A stretch of DNA of 64,000 nt from Fidelibacterota bacterium (GTDB lineage: Bacteria; Fidelibacterota; Marinisomatia; Marinisomatales; Marinisomataceae). The stretch is taken from the NCBI GenBank assembly GCA_028140795.1, contig JAOIOW010000001.1, positions 212,466-276,465 on the forward strand, read 5' to 3'. The notes beneath the pieces are model-generated. The model was not told where the DNA came from and did not search any database. It saw only the letters and a list, made by a program, of their open reading frames with translations. Of this stretch, positions 1 through 10,918 are shown in pieces; position 1 is the first letter of the stretch; each line of letters starts with the position of its first letter. The translations under genes were made by a program, and so were the position numbers.

Positions 1-1999
1 ATAGGCCCATATCGTTAGCCAAGTTTTTCATTTCTTTGCGTTGAATATTAATAAACTCATGAAGTGGCGGGTCTAAAAGACGCACCGTTACTGGTAAACC
101 GTCCATTTTTTTAAATATTTTATAAAAATCTTTTGTTTGAAAAGGGAGGAGGTTTTTTAGGTAGGAAGTACGACTCTTTTTATCCTGTGCTAAGATCATT
201 TTTCTAAACTCATGAACCCTTTTTTCATCGAAAAACATATGTTCGGTTCTACAAAGACCAACGCCTTCTGCGCCAAACTCAAGCGCCCTTTCACAGTCTT
301 CAGGGGTGTCTGCATTTGTTCTAATTTTTAATTTTCTTATTTTGTCTGCCCACGACAATAACTGGCTAAGTGGACCAACGTTGTCCAGCGGGTTTTGAAA
401 CAACCTCAACCCTCCAATATAAATATCTCCAGAAGACCCATTGAGCGTTATTTGGTCACCCTCTTTTATTTTTTTGTCAGCTATTTTTGCAAACCTATGG
501 CTTTTGTCAATAGTCAGGTCTTGGCATCCGACAACACAGCTTTTACCCCAACCTCTAGCAACTAGAGCTGCGTGGCTAGTTAGACCGCCTCTTGAGGTCA
601 AAATTCCTTCAGAATAATGCATTCCATGGATGTCTTCCGGCGATGTTTCTTCTCGAATCAATATGACTTTTTTACCCTTTTTGCCAAGAGCCTCAGCTTT
701 TTCAGCGGTAAAAACCGCTGATCCACAAGATGCACCAGGACCCGCAGGAAGACCAGAAGAAACCGGCGTGTTGTTATTTAAGTCTTCAGCTACTATATTT
801 TTTAGGAGACTTTCATAAATTTGGACTGGGCGAACCCTACCCACAGCCACCTCTTTAGTTATAAGCTTTTCTTTTACCATGTCAGTTGCAATTTTTATAG
901 CAGCGATACCAGTTCTTTTACCCCTTCTTGTTTGAAGCATCCACAGTTTATTTTCCTGGATGGTGAATTCAATGTCTTGCATGTCGTCAAAATGGTTTTC
1001 CAGTCTTTTTCTTACATCTTTTAAATCTTCAAAGGCTTTTGGCAATGCAACAGACAAAGACTTATTACTGTTTTTTTCATCAATTATAGGGTGCGGCGTT
1101 CTGACACCCGCAACAACATCCTCACCTTGAGCGTTTGGCAACCACTCTCCAAAAAAATTGTTTTCCCCAGTAGAAGGATTTCTTGTAAAAGCAACGCCTG
1201 TACCAGAATTTTTTCCAAGGTTTCCAAAAACCATTGCTTGAACATTTACAGCCGTTCCCATGGAAGAAGAAATTTTTTCAAAACTCCTATATTCTTTTGC
1301 TCTTTTTCCGTTCCAGCTTTCAAAGACAGCGGCAACAGCTCCATAAAGCTGTTCGTAGTGATCGTCAGGAAAAGGAACACCAAATTCTTTTTTTACTATT
1401 TTTAAATATTTTTCAGACAACACCTTCCAGTCTTTAGCTTTCATGTTAGAGTCGTTTTTATAGCCATTAACTTTTTTAATTGAATCAAGCTCTTTTTCCA
1501 TAAGCTCTCTGATTGGACGCGATGATTTGTTTAGCTTTAGCGCCTTCTCCATAACCACATCTGCATACATCATAATTAATCTTCGATAACTGTCATAAAC
1601 AAAACGCTCGTTTCCACTGGTGGCATCAATCATAAAGGGTATTGTTTTGGATGTAAGCCCTATGTTCAATATTGTTTCCATCATTCCTGGCATAGACACT
1701 GGAGCACCAGATCTAACAGAAAGAAGTAGGGGGTTTGATCCGCCAAATGTTCTTTCAATAATACCTTCCGTTTTGGCTATGTTTTTTTTGATATTCTTCT
1801 TTAAGGAGGTTGACAGTGATTTGGTTTTTAAGTAATCAGAACAAAGGCTTGTAGCCAGGGTAAAGCCTGGAGGAACAGGAAGACCAAGCTTACACATTTC
1901 TGCGATATTCGCCCCCTTACCACCAAGGATATCAACCATGTTTTGATCCCCGTCCGTTTGAAGTTGCGAGAAAAAATATATTTTTTGTTTATTGTTCAT
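1..1999 (-). CDS. ppdK: Pyruvate, phosphate dikinase (partial, runs off the left window edge)
   Basis: Reverse-strand reading from ATG at 1999 is open to the window edge: MNNKQKIYFFSQLQTDGDQNMVDILGGKGANIAEMCKLGLPVPPGFTL...; PEP-utilizing motif GGLTSHAALVARGWGKSCVVG. Missing from the ORF track because its stop is outside the window. Confidence 0.95.
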   Translation of the reverse strand, partial: MNNKQKIYFFSQLQTDGDQNMVDILGGKGANIAEMCKLGLPVPPGFTLATSLCSDYLKTKSLSTSLKKNIKKNIAKTEGIIERTFGGSNPLLLSVRSGAPVSMPGMMETILNIGLTSKTIPFMIDATSGNERFVYDSYRRLIMMYADVVMEKALKLNKSSRPIRELMEKELDSIKKVNGYKNDSNMKAKDWKVLSEKYLKIVKKEFGVPFPDDHYEQLYGAVAAVFESWNGKRAKEYRSFEKISSSMGTAVNVQAMVFGNLGKNSGTGVAFTRNPSTGENNFFGEWLPNAQGEDVVAGVRTPHPIIDEKNSNKSLSVALPKAFEDLKDVRKRLENHFDDMQDIEFTIQENKLWMLQTRRGKRTGIAAIKIATDMVKEKLITKEVAVGRVRPVQIYESLLKNIVAEDLNNNTPVSSGLPAGPGASCGSAVFTAEKAEALGKKGKKVILIREETSPEDIHGMHYSEGILTSRGGLTSHAALVARGWGKSCVVGCQDLTIDKSHRFAKIADKKIKEGDQITLNGSSGDIYIGGLRLFQNPLDNVGPLSQLLSWADKIRKLKIRTNADTPEDCERALEFGAEGVGLCRTEHMFFDEKRVHEFRKMILAQDKKSRTSYLKNLLPFQTKDFYKIFKKMDGLPVTVRLLDPPLHEFINIQRKEMKNLANDMGL

Positions 2000-2065
2000 T
2001 ATGAATACATTTTAAATGAATTAAAAAAAACAACCTTTTTGGGCAAAACAATTTAAGGAGTGACC

Positions 2066-3187
2066 GTGAAAAAAACATTTATATTATTCGTAGCATTATT
2101 TATGGTTTCGTGTTCAGGAGAAATATATGAAGATGAGCTAAGGGTGGGTGAAGACAACCTCGCTTATGTTGGAGATACAGACAAGCTTTATTCCGGAGAT
2201 GTTCTCGACAAGTATGGAGAAAAAATGGGAACCTATAAAAAAGGAATCAAGGATGGAGCATGGACAGAAATAGACTACAAAAACGGCACTAGGAGAAAAG
2301 CCAACTATATCAAAGGAACACCGGAAGGTGAACAAATTACATATGTCTTCCCCGGACCAATGGACAACAATAAAAGGCTAGAATATATTAATTATGAAAA
2401 TGGCAAACCCGTAGGAACTTGGACACAATGGAGTAGAGACAATGAAAACAGGCTTAGAAAAACCGGAGAGATTATTTTTGAAGAAGGGGCAGGAAGATGG
2501 AGAGAGTGGGACCCCAATACGCTAGTTGTGGTAAGAGCGGGAGACTATGAAAACTGGGAGAGAAGCGGGCTTTGGAAAAGCTGGGACCCCCAAGAAGTTT
2601 TGGTGAGCGAAGGAGAATATGTTGAGGGTAATAAGGTTGGAAAGTGGACTTGGTACAAAGAAGGAGAAGATAAAGGCTGGGAAGAAAATTATAATAATGG
2701 GGTTTTGCATGGAAAGTTTAACAACCTATCCCCATATGCTAAAATTAGAGGAGTTGGGTCTTTTAGCGAGGGCGTAAAAACAGGAGAGTGGGAAGAGTAT
2801 TATAGCAGTGCAGACGGCTCTTTAGAAAGGTCACAATCAGGAGCATACCAGTTTGGGAAAAAGGTTGGCATATGGTCTTTATATGCAAAAAACGGAAGAA
2901 GAATTGCAGAAGGATCGTATAAAGACGACATTAAAGAAGGTGAATGGACCGAGGGTCAGGACATAGATTTTGGCTCAAGATTTTTTGGAAAAGGAACATA
3001 CTCTAACAATGAAAAAAACGGAAGCTGGAACTACGTTGCCCCAAGACAAAACCCAACAATTGAAGGGTTTTTTACAAACGGCGAACCTTCTGGTGAGTGG
3101 AAAGTTGTTTACAATAAAAGAACCTACAAAGGAAGCCTGGAAGAGCTTAAGAAGCAGATTACAAAGTTAAATGAGTTTTCTTTTTAA
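2066..3187 (+). CDS. Lipoprotein with MORN/YwqK-type (G-x-W) repeats
   Basis: AAGGAG five nt upstream of GTG at 2066 (MKKTFILFVALFMVSCSGE, lipobox-like Cys); many EGxxxxGxW repeats. Confidence 0.75.
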   Translation: MKKTFILFVALFMVSCSGEIYEDELRVGEDNLAYVGDTDKLYSGDVLDKYGEKMGTYKKGIKDGAWTEIDYKNGTRRKANYIKGTPEGEQITYVFPGPMDNNKRLEYINYENGKPVGTWTQWSRDNENRLRKTGEIIFEEGAGRWREWDPNTLVVVRAGDYENWERSGLWKSWDPQEVLVSEGEYVEGNKVGKWTWYKEGEDKGWEENYNNGVLHGKFNNLSPYAKIRGVGSFSEGVKTGEWEEYYSSADGSLERSQSGAYQFGKKVGIWSLYAKNGRRIAEGSYKDDIKEGEWTEGQDIDFGSRFFGKGTYSNNEKNGSWNYVAPRQNPTIEGFFTNGEPSGEWKVVYNKRTYKGSLEELKKQITKLNEFSF

Positions 3188-3376
3188 TCCTTTTTTTGGT
3201 TGTTAACAGCCTCTTTATACTTTTTGCTGTTTTAAATATTAATGATCCAGATTGGTTTTATTGAGGTTTTAGATAAAAACTCTGACACAATGATCAATAT
3301 GAAAGAGCCAAACAGAGAGGCGTTTGGGGCGCTTTTGGCTACGGGTTGGATCTATTGGACATATAGAAGTCAATAA
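3171..3376 (+). pseudogene. Decayed TMEM220-like small membrane protein
   Basis: Frame 1 reads FLILFLVVNSLFILFAVLNINDPDWFY*; frame 2 then reads IEVLDKNSDTMINMKEPNREAFGALLATGWIYWTYRSQ*. These resemble the N- and C-terminal parts of TMEM220 family proteins, with the middle missing and frames disrupted. Confidence 0.45.
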
Positions 3377-3433
3377 TAACCAATTTGTCTTTATATTTAT
3401 GTAAATGCGTTTTAAAATTAACATCACCTTAAT

Positions 3434-4093
3434 ATGTCTATAATTAAACTATTAACTTCTTCTGTAGGGAGAAAAATTTTGATGGCCATTACTGGGCTTT
3501 TATTAGCCTTTTTTATGGCCTTTCACCTTTTCGGAAACCTTTTCCTTTTTGTTGGGGAAGAGGCGTTTAATGCCTACGTAAACAAATTGCACCAGCTAGG
3601 GTTTTTAATTAGAATAGCAGAGTTCTTTTTGGTGTTGTTTGTTGGAAGCCACGCATATAGCGGAATTTTGCTTTGGATAAAAAACAGAAAGGCAAAAAAG
3701 GTAGTTTCATCATATAGCAAAGAAAACACTCCAAGCGCAGCAAGGTCCGCAGCTTTCACCGGAAGTATAGTTTTTGTTTTTCTTGCAACGCACTGGTCAA
3801 CATTTTGGTATAAGTTTAATTTTGACCTTCAGGGAATGAGCTACTATTATGTTGTTACGGAAAGCTCTGTGGGGTTCGGGAGCCCTGCTGTATCAATATT
3901 TTATATTATTGCAATCGCTCTTTTAGGATACCATCTTAAACATGGAATTGCATCAGCAGGTCAAACGCTCGGTATTGTGGGAACAAAATATGAAAGTATT
4001 TATGATAACCTTGCAGCCATCTTTTGGTTTTGGATTCCCTTAGGATTTATTTCAATTCCTGTATGGTTTGGATTTTTAGTGAGGATAATATGA
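3434..4093 (+). CDS. sdhC: Succinate dehydrogenase cytochrome b subunit (b558 type)
   Basis: Multi-TM protein immediately upstream of sdhA/sdhB; His-containing helices. Confidence 0.9.
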   Translation: MSIIKLLTSSVGRKILMAITGLLLAFFMAFHLFGNLFLFVGEEAFNAYVNKLHQLGFLIRIAEFFLVLFVGSHAYSGILLWIKNRKAKKVVSSYSKENTPSAARSAAFTGSIVFVFLATHWSTFWYKFNFDLQGMSYYYVVTESSVGFGSPAVSIFYIIAIALLGYHLKHGIASAGQTLGIVGTKYESIYDNLAAIFWFWIPLGFISIPVWFGFLVRII

Positions 4094-6012
4094 CACAATC
4101 TAATTTATTTTCGAAAGCACCAGAAGGTGAGCTTTATACAAAGTGGGAAGAATACAAAGGCAGTCTCAATAAGCTCACGCCAGAAGAGGCCAATAAGTAT
4201 AAAATTATCGTGATAGGCACAGGGCTAGCAGGAGCCTCTGCTTCTGCGACGTTGGCAGAAAGAGGGTTTAATGTTCACGCTTTTTCTTTTCATGAATCAC
4301 CAAGAAGGGCTCATAGTATCGCAGCTCAAGGTGGAATAAATGCTGCAAAGAACTATAAAAGCGATGGAGATAGTGTAATGAGACTTTTTTATGACACTAT
4401 AAAGGGCGGAGACTTTAGATCAAGAGAGGACAATGTTTATAGGTTAGCAGAGATAAGCAAAAATATTATAGATCAATGTGTTGCACAGGGGGTGCCTTTT
4501 GCAAGAGAATATGGCGGGCTATTAGACAACAGATCTTTTGGAGGTGTACAGGTTTCAAGAACTTTTTATGCTAGAGGGCAAACCGGTCAACAGCTATTGC
4601 TTGGTGCATATTCAGCTTTGAGTAGGCAGATGGAAAAGAAAAAAGTGGTTTTTTATCCAAGGCATGACATGCTAGACGTTGTGTTGGTTGAAGGCAAGGC
4701 CAAGGGAATTGTAACTAGAAATCTTGTAGACGGAAAGGTAGAAACGCACAGTGCTGACATTGTTATTTTGGCAACAGGAGGCTATTCAAATGTTTATTAT
4801 TTGTCAACAAATGCCATGGCAAGTAATGTAACTGCAAATTGGAGAGCACACAGAAAGGGAGCCCTGTTTGCAAACCCGAGCTTTACACAAATTCACCCAA
4901 CCTGCATTCCTGTTAAGAACGACTTTCAGTCTAAATTGACCCTAATGAGTGAAAGCCTTAGAAATGACGGGAGAGTGTGGGTGCCTAAAAAGAAAAACGA
5001 TCAAAGAAAACCGACAGAAATTCCAGAAGAAGAAAGAGATTATTATCTTGAAAGAATATACCCCGCTTTTGGTAATCTGGTTCCAAGAGATGTTGCTAGT
5101 AGAAGAGCTAAAGAAGTTTGTGATGAGGGAAGAGGAATTGGACCAACTGGTTTTGCGGTCTATCTTGACTTTCAAAAAGCAATTGAAGAAAAAGGGGAAG
5201 ATTTTATAAGAGAAAAATATGGTAATTTGTTTGATATGTATCAAAACATTACTGACGAAAATCCCTATAAAACACCGATGAAGATTTACCCAGCAGTTCA
5301 TTATACAATGGGCGGGCTTTGGGTTGATTATAATTTAATGACTACCATCAAAGGCCTGTTTTCAATAGGCGAAAGCAACTTCTCAGACCATGGAGCCAAC
5401 AGATTGGGAGCGAGTGCATTAATGCAGGGATTAGCAGATGGATACTTTGTTGTTCCACATACAGCAATGGACTTTCTAGCAAAAGAAACACCCCTTATGC
5501 AAGACATTACAGATAGGCCTGAGTTTAAAGAAGCGGCAGAGAAAACAAAGAATGAAATTGCTAAACTAATGAGCGTAGATGGAAAGTTGGCAGTAGATGA
5601 GGTTCATAGAGAGCTGGGGAAAATTGTGTGGGATAAAATAGGAATGGCAAGAAATGAGGCAGGCTTAAAAGAGGCTTTGTTAGAAATTCCAAAAATTAAA
5701 GAAAAGTTCTGGAATGATATTTCTATACCAGGAAGCGATAAAGATATCAACCAAGAACTAGAAAAAGCGCTAAGAATAAAAGACTTTATAGAGCTTGCAG
5801 AATTAATGGCTTTTGACGCCTTAGATAGAAAAGAATCTTGTGGTGCACATTTTAGAGAAGAGTATCAGACAGAAGAAAATGAGGCAGAAAGAAATGACCA
5901 AGACTATAAATATGTAGCAGCTTGGGATTATTCTGAAAATGAAGAACCAAAACTTTATAAAGAAGAATTAAAATATAATAATGTTAAACTAAAAACCAGA
6001 AGTTATAAGTAA
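4090..6012 (+). CDS. sdhA: Succinate dehydrogenase/fumarate reductase flavoprotein subunit
   Basis: [23 protein letters not shown] motif; [15 protein letters not shown]; start ATG 4090 overlaps the sdhC stop. Confidence 0.97.
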   Translation: MTQSNLFSKAPEGELYTKWEEYKGSLNKLTPEEANKYKIIVIGTGLAGASASATLAERGFNVHAFSFHESPRRAHSIAAQGGINAAKNYKSDGDSVMRLFYDTIKGGDFRSREDNVYRLAEISKNIIDQCVAQGVPFAREYGGLLDNRSFGGVQVSRTFYARGQTGQQLLLGAYSALSRQMEKKKVVFYPRHDMLDVVLVEGKAKGIVTRNLVDGKVETHSADIVILATGGYSNVYYLSTNAMASNVTANWRAHRKGALFANPSFTQIHPTCIPVKNDFQSKLTLMSESLRNDGRVWVPKKKNDQRKPTEIPEEERDYYLERIYPAFGNLVPRDVASRRAKEVCDEGRGIGPTGFAVYLDFQKAIEEKGEDFIREKYGNLFDMYQNITDENPYKTPMKIYPAVHYTMGGLWVDYNLMTTIKGLFSIGESNFSDHGANRLGASALMQGLADGYFVVPHTAMDFLAKETPLMQDITDRPEFKEAAEKTKNEIAKLMSVDGKLAVDEVHRELGKIVWDKIGMARNEAGLKEALLEIPKIKEKFWNDISIPGSDKDINQELEKALRIKDFIELAELMAFDALDRKESCGAHFREEYQTEENEAERNDQDYKYVAAWDYSENEEPKLYKEELKYNNVKLKTRSYK

Positions 6013-6777
6013 ATGAATGTCAATTTGAAAATATGGCGACAAGGTTCTGATTCCGATAAGGGAACATTGAAAGCCTACAGACTTGAAAACATAGACCCAA
6101 ACATTTCATTTTTAGAAATGCTAGATATTTTAAATATCAAGCTTGTAAAAGAAAAAAAGGATCCTGTTGCATTTGATCATGACTGCAGAGAAGGAATTTG
6201 CGGTTCTTGTGGTTTTATGATTAATGGCAGACCACACGGACCACAAAAGGCAACAACAGTGTGTCAGCTTCACATGAGAGCATTTAATAATGAAGATGAC
6301 ATTTTATTAGAACCTTTTAGGGCAGAGTCTTTTCCAGTAATAAAGGACCTCTCTGTTGATAGAAAGTCTTTTGACAGAATCATTTCTTCGGGAGGTTATG
6401 TATCAACCAATACGGGAGAGGCGCCTGAGGCCAACTCTATTTCAATCGAAAAAGAATATGCTGATGAGGCTTTCCTTTCATCCGCCTGTATCGGTTGTGG
6501 TGCCTGTGTTGCTGCTTGCAAAAATTCTTCAGCAATGTTATTTACTTCAGCAAAAGTTTCTCATTTATCTTTGTTGCCCCAAGGACAAAAAGAAGGAAAA
6601 GACAGGGTTGCTAAAATGGTAGCAACAATGGATGAAGAAGGGTTTGGTTCATGTACTAATACTGGTGCATGTTCAGCCGAATGTCCAAAAGAAATAGGGC
6701 AGATAAATATAGCAAGGTTAAATCAAGAATATATATCAAGCTCTCTTTCAGGTTTTTTAAAGAAAAAAGATGGGTGA
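6013..6777 (+). CDS. sdhB: Succinate dehydrogenase/fumarate reductase iron-sulfur subunit
   Basis: CREGICGSCGFMINGRP 2Fe-2S motif; CIGCGACVAACKN cluster motif. Confidence 0.97.
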   Translation: MNVNLKIWRQGSDSDKGTLKAYRLENIDPNISFLEMLDILNIKLVKEKKDPVAFDHDCREGICGSCGFMINGRPHGPQKATTVCQLHMRAFNNEDDILLEPFRAESFPVIKDLSVDRKSFDRIISSGGYVSTNTGEAPEANSISIEKEYADEAFLSSACIGCGACVAACKNSSAMLFTSAKVSHLSLLPQGQKEGKDRVAKMVATMDEEGFGSCTNTGACSAECPKEIGQINIARLNQEYISSSLSGFLKKKDG

Positions 6778-7381
6778 AAACTTAAAATTTGAAAATATCT
6801 ATTGTGTTGGAAGAAACTTTGCAGGACATGCAAAAGAGCTTGGCAACAAGATTCCAACGTCACCACTAATTTTTCAAAAATCAAATTCAGCTGTAAACAT
6901 TAATGAGACAATTGAGATACCATCAAACAAAACAATAGAACACGAGCTTGAAGTAGTTCTTTTGATAGGAAAAGAGGGCGTGCCAAAAAACCGCGAAGAG
7001 GCCCACACATTCATTTCTGGATTTTCAATAGGTTTAGATTTAACAGACAGACACCTTCAAACAGAGCTTAAGAAAAAAGGGATGCCATGGTTTGCTTCAA
7101 AGACATTTAAAGGATCTGCAGTAATAGATGCAAGCTTCATACACGAATGTCCACAAGAATTCTATTTAAAGGTAAATCAAAAAATAAGACAAGAAGGAAA
7201 TTTAAAAGATATGATATTTTCTTTTGAAGACATTATTCTACACCTTTCAAAGACCATTGATTTTAAAAAAGGAGATATAATTTTTACTGGTACGCCGGAA
7301 GGGGTTGGAACTCTTGAAAGCGGTGATCAAATTGAAATGGGCTTTAATAATTACCCCCCCAAAAAGCTTGTTGTTATCTGA
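6770..7381 (+). CDS. Fumarylacetoacetate hydrolase family protein
   Basis: YCVGRNFAGHAKELGN...EHELEVVLLIGK...TGTPEGVG. Confidence 0.9.
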   Translation: MGENLKFENIYCVGRNFAGHAKELGNKIPTSPLIFQKSNSAVNINETIEIPSNKTIEHELEVVLLIGKEGVPKNREEAHTFISGFSIGLDLTDRHLQTELKKKGMPWFASKTFKGSAVIDASFIHECPQEFYLKVNQKIRQEGNLKDMIFSFEDIILHLSKTIDFKKGDIIFTGTPEGVGTLESGDQIEMGFNNYPPKKLVVI

Positions 7382-7706
7382 GACCCACTCTTTTTGTAAA
7401 TACAAAGAACCAGCAAATCAAAACAATTACAACCAAGCAATATCCTCCAACAGCGATCTCAAGTCTGCTAGCGGTAATTAAGACTACAAAAGCTAAAAAT
7501 GGAACCGTTGCCAAAAGATATAAAAATGTTTTGGTCGAGCTTACCAATCTTTTAACATCAATTTTTTCCCTGTCAAAATCTGACATTGTATTATAGCCGG
7601 CTATGAGATATTTGGCATTTGTGGTGTTTAAAGCTTTGGCAACCAACAGAACGGGAATATTTGCAAATCCCACAATAAGGATTTCAAAAAGAATAAGCGA
7701 ATTCAA
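7374..7706 (-). CDS. DUF3784-like small membrane protein
   Basis: AGYNTMSDFDREKIDVKRL motif and hydrophobic helices. TTG at 7706 sits one nt after the tonB stop; exact start uncertain (ORF track extends to 7766). Confidence 0.6.
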   Translation of the reverse strand: MNSLILFEILIVGFANIPVLLVAKALNTTNAKYLIAGYNTMSDFDREKIDVKRLVSSTKTFLYLLATVPFLAFVVLITASRLEIAVGGYCLVVIVLICWFFVFTKRVGLR

Positions 7707-7707
7707 A

Positions 7708-8400
7708 CTAGTTTTGGAGCTTAAAGTTGATTGGGATTGTAATCCACACACCAACTTTTGTCTCACGTTGCTTAGCTGGTCTAAATCTAGTTTTTCTTAA
7801 AGCGTCAACAGCAGCTTCGTTAAGTCCTGTATTTGGAATTCCTTTTAAAACAATTGTTTCTTTAACTCTACCTGTTTTGTCAATGAAACACTGTACTAAA
7901 ACCTGTCCTTCAATACCAGCTTCTTGAGCAATATCAGGATAAACAGGTTTAATTGGGAACAATGGCCTTGGTGGGTCATCATATGGAATAAACTTCACCT
8001 GTGGACCAGATGGAGGTGGAGGTGGAGCGTCCCACGCATCAAAACTGTCTAAATCTGTCTCCTCAATTGTAAGGTCATCGGCGAGATCGTCATCTTCTGA
8101 TTCTACAGGAACAGACGGCCTAGCTGGCGGTGGAGGAGTTTCAAATTGTTGAGTTTCTGGTATTTCAATATTTTCAATAATAATTTGGCTCTCAGTTTCA
8201 ATATCAATATCATTTTCAAAGCGCTGCAATGAATAAAACCCTAATAGTAAAAGAAAGGATGCAAACAATAAACCAACCCTAAGTACTGTTGAATATTTTT
8301 CTTTTAATGATTTTTCAAGCAGCTTGGCTCTTTTTAGAAAAAAGTCAACCAACCTGGAGAATGGATTAAATTTATCTAATATTTTTTTTAATTCGTCCAT
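7708..8400 (-). CDS. tonB: TonB family energy transducer
   Basis: N-terminal TM, Pro-rich spacer, C-terminal PVYPDIAQEAGIEGQVLVQCFIDKTGRVKE. Confidence 0.92.
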   Translation of the reverse strand: MDELKKILDKFNPFSRLVDFFLKRAKLLEKSLKEKYSTVLRVGLLFASFLLLLGFYSLQRFENDIDIETESQIIIENIEIPETQQFETPPPPARPSVPVESEDDDLADDLTIEETDLDSFDAWDAPPPPPSGPQVKFIPYDDPPRPLFPIKPVYPDIAQEAGIEGQVLVQCFIDKTGRVKETIVLKGIPNTGLNEAAVDALRKTRFRPAKQRETKVGVWITIPINFKLQN

Positions 8401-8813
8401 TAGTTTGGAGCCTTAACCTTTGTAGAATAGTTTAATTTTAATGCATCTGCTTTCCTCAATTCATTATGAATGTCGGAAATAATTTCCATTCTAGCAGCTT
8501 GGTCAGCTTTTAATGAAACCGTAAGTTGAGGATCAGATGCTCTTTTCTCATACATTACATGTCGTACATCTTGATTATTATAAAGCTTGTCTTCAATTGA
8601 AATTAATCCGTCTTTTGATACCCAAATATCTGATGTGTGTCTTTTTGATTCCAGTTTTTCAATTCTTTCCGCCTTTGGCAGTGAAACTGGAAGACCCGAA
8701 AACTCTCTTAGAACGGTGGTAACCATAAAAAAGATTAGAAGCATAAAGATAATATCGGGCATGGAGGATGTTGATATTTTTGATTCTACCCCAGATTTTC
8801 TTCTAAACTTCAT
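8400..8813 (-). CDS. exbD: ExbD/TolR biopolymer transport protein
   Basis: STSSMPDIIFMLLIFFMVTTVL TM with Asp; next to tonB. Confidence 0.92.
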   Translation of the reverse strand: MKFRRKSGVESKISTSSMPDIIFMLLIFFMVTTVLREFSGLPVSLPKAERIEKLESKRHTSDIWVSKDGLISIEDKLYNNQDVRHVMYEKRASDPQLTVSLKADQAARMEIISDIHNELRKADALKLNYSTKVKAPN

Positions 8814-9211
8814 TATTCTGTCTCCGCAATTGATATTCTAGTAGCGTTAGCAAGTTTTAATTGATCTAGCACCTCAACATATACATCGTACTCTGATTTT
8901 TCATGAGCTTTAACAGAAATGATAAGCTTATCGTTCGCACGAATTTCTTCTTTAACCCTTCTGCTCAAGTCTTTCATTTCTACAGGCTCGCCACCAAGCA
9001 ACACATTACCTGAGGCGCTGATAAGGCAGTTAAGAATATTTTTTTTGTTGATTTCTAGCTCTTGACCTTCTGCTGGAAGAATTATTCCTAGGCCTTTGTC
9101 CATATCAATGGTTGTGGTAACCAGGAAGAATACTAGCAAAAGAAATGCTATGTCAGCCATTCCACCTTCAGGAATAGCACCAACGCGCGCTTTTCGTTCT
9201 CTAAGAGCCAT
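8813..9211 (-). CDS. exbD: ExbD/TolR biopolymer transport protein (second copy)
   Basis: IPEGGMADIAFLLLVFFLVTTTID. Confidence 0.92.
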   Translation of the reverse strand: MALRERKARVGAIPEGGMADIAFLLLVFFLVTTTIDMDKGLGIILPAEGQELEINKKNILNCLISASGNVLLGGEPVEMKDLSRRVKEEIRANDKLIISVKAHEKSEYDVYVEVLDQLKLANATRISIAETE

Positions 9212-9214
9212 ATT

Positions 9215-9820
9215 TTATTTTGAGTCTCTTAATAGGTCTGTGATTTCTATAGATCTTTCTTCCATGTCCAAAACCATACCATCAATCATTGATGAGAAAA
9301 AGTTTTGAGCAATTTGAATAATCATAGCAACAATAAGTCCAAAAGCCGTAGTTAAAAGAGCTTGGGAAATACCAACAGCTACAACAGCAGGTGAAATATC
9401 GTTTGCAGCGGCAATAGCGTCAAACGCAAAAATCATACCTGCAACCGTACCCGTAAAACCCATCATAGGTGCAATAGCGATAATTGCAGTTAGCCAACCC
9501 ATATTTTTTTCTAGGAAAGCCATCTCTAGTGAGCCGGCATTTTCAATTGCCTTTTCAACTTGCTCAGGACCTTTGCCTACTTTAGATAAACCGGCCTTGC
9601 AAATATTAGAAACAGGACCATCGTGTCCCGCACAAACATCCAAAGCTTTTTTAGATCCACCTGATTTTAAAGCGCCTCTTAAAGAGTCCATAAAACCATC
9701 AGAATCTACTTGTGATTGATTAAGGGAATAAAACCTTTCTCCTACAAGACCAAGACCTGCAAGAAGCAAGAGTAAAATCGGCCACATGAAAGGTCCACCC
9801 TCTAAAAATAATTCTACCAT
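9215..9820 (-). CDS. exbB: MotA/TolQ/ExbB proton channel family protein
   Basis: AIAPMMGFTGTVAGMIFAFDAI...ALLTTAFGLIVAMI. Confidence 0.94.
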   Translation of the reverse strand: MVELFLEGGPFMWPILLLLLAGLGLVGERFYSLNQSQVDSDGFMDSLRGALKSGGSKKALDVCAGHDGPVSNICKAGLSKVGKGPEQVEKAIENAGSLEMAFLEKNMGWLTAIIAIAPMMGFTGTVAGMIFAFDAIAAANDISPAVVAVGISQALLTTAFGLIVAMIIQIAQNFFSSMIDGMVLDMEERSIEITDLLRDSK

Positions 9821-9892
9821 TTAAATCCTCCTAATGTGTTAAATGTTCAAAAACTTAGCTTATTACATATCCAATGTCAATGGTGTAAAATT

Positions 9893-10918
9893 TTATACTA
9901 AACGAGCCAAAATATCTCGCTCAATCTCTTCTGATAATTGATGATTCATAATAATAGCGTTGATATCAATTTTAAGCTGCTGTTTAAATTCTACCAGCTT
10001 TACAAAGTCCTTTTCTGTACAAACAATATGTTTTAACCCCTCTTTTATCGAAAGGCGGTTAATCTCTTCTACATCATGTAAAGAAAAAGGCCAGTGATCA
10101 GGAAACACCAGTTTTTTGTCTACATTAATATTTATACCTTCTAGCGTTTTTGAGAAACTTTCAGGATCTCCTATAGAGCAAACCGAAACAATTCCCGACT
10201 TATTAGCCAGGGTATGAATATTTTTTATAGAACTCGAAGACAGAACCTCTTCTTTAATCTTTAGGTCTAGTGTGTGATCAGATTTAAGGCCCGTATCTTT
10301 AACTAAATTATTTTTGGTATTAATTGTAATGTCGGCTCTTTTTAAATAACATAACGGCTCTCTTAATAGACCATAGGGATAGATCAGCTGACAGCTCTTG
10401 TTTTGGTTTTCAGGGCCAAGCAAAACAACATCAACATCTCTGTCAATCCTTCTGTGTTGAAACCCGTCATCTAGCAAAACCACATTACACCCCATTTTAG
10501 ACAACTGCTTTGCAGCATAGACCTTGTTTATAGAAACAAAAATACGAGTATTTGAAGAAGTATTATTTTTTAAAAGGACCACTTCATCACCACATTCTCT
10601 CCAGCTTTGATTTTTAAGCAAAAAATCATTTGAAATATTTTCTCTTCCATGACCTCTAGATACAATACCAACGCTATAACCGTTTTTTTCTAAAAAATTT
10701 GCTATTGCAATAGTGGTAGGAGTTTTTCCAGTACCACCAAGAGCAATATTCCCTATACTAATTACTTTGGCCCCAACGTTTTCTCCTTTTAAAACTCCAA
10801 AATCATATAAAAGATTTTTTAAAAAAATAAAGACTAAGTGAACAGGGAAAACAAACAATAAAGCTGATAGGATATAGGTAAGAAGTTTATTGTTCATTGT
10901 TATATGTATGTTATTCAT
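9893..10918 (-). CDS. lpxK: Tetraacyldisaccharide 4'-kinase
   Basis: VISIGNIALGGTGKTPTTIAIANFL; LDDGFQHRRIDRDVDVVL. Start chosen at ATG 10918. Confidence 0.93.
   Translation of the reverse strand: MNNIHITMNNKLLTYILSALLFVFPVHLVFIFLKNLLYDFGVLKGENVGAKVISIGNIALGGTGKTPTTIAIANFLEKNGYSVGIVSRGHGRENISNDFLLKNQSWRECGDEVVLLKNNTSSNTRIFVSINKVYAAKQLSKMGCNVVLLDDGFQHRRIDRDVDVVLLGPENQNKSCQLIYPYGLLREPLCYLKRADITINTKNNLVKDTGLKSDHTLDLKIKEEVLSSSSIKNIHTLANKSGIVSVCSIGDPESFSKTLEGININVDKKLVFPDHWPFSLHDVEEINRLSIKEGLKHIVCTEKDFVKLVEFKQQLKIDINAIIMNHQLSEEIERDILARLV

Noticed and set aside
630-1835. Plus-strand ORFs at 630, 821, 1091, 1234 and 1620
   Set aside because: They lie antisense to the clear ppdK reading frame and have no recognisable motifs.
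4942-5301. 119-aa minus-strand ORF inside sdhA and similar antisense ORFs (e.g. 21948-22274, 24588-24968, 39084-39437, 43179-43490)
   Set aside because: Embedded in well-conserved genes on the other strand; composition reflects complementary coding, no RBS or domain evidence.
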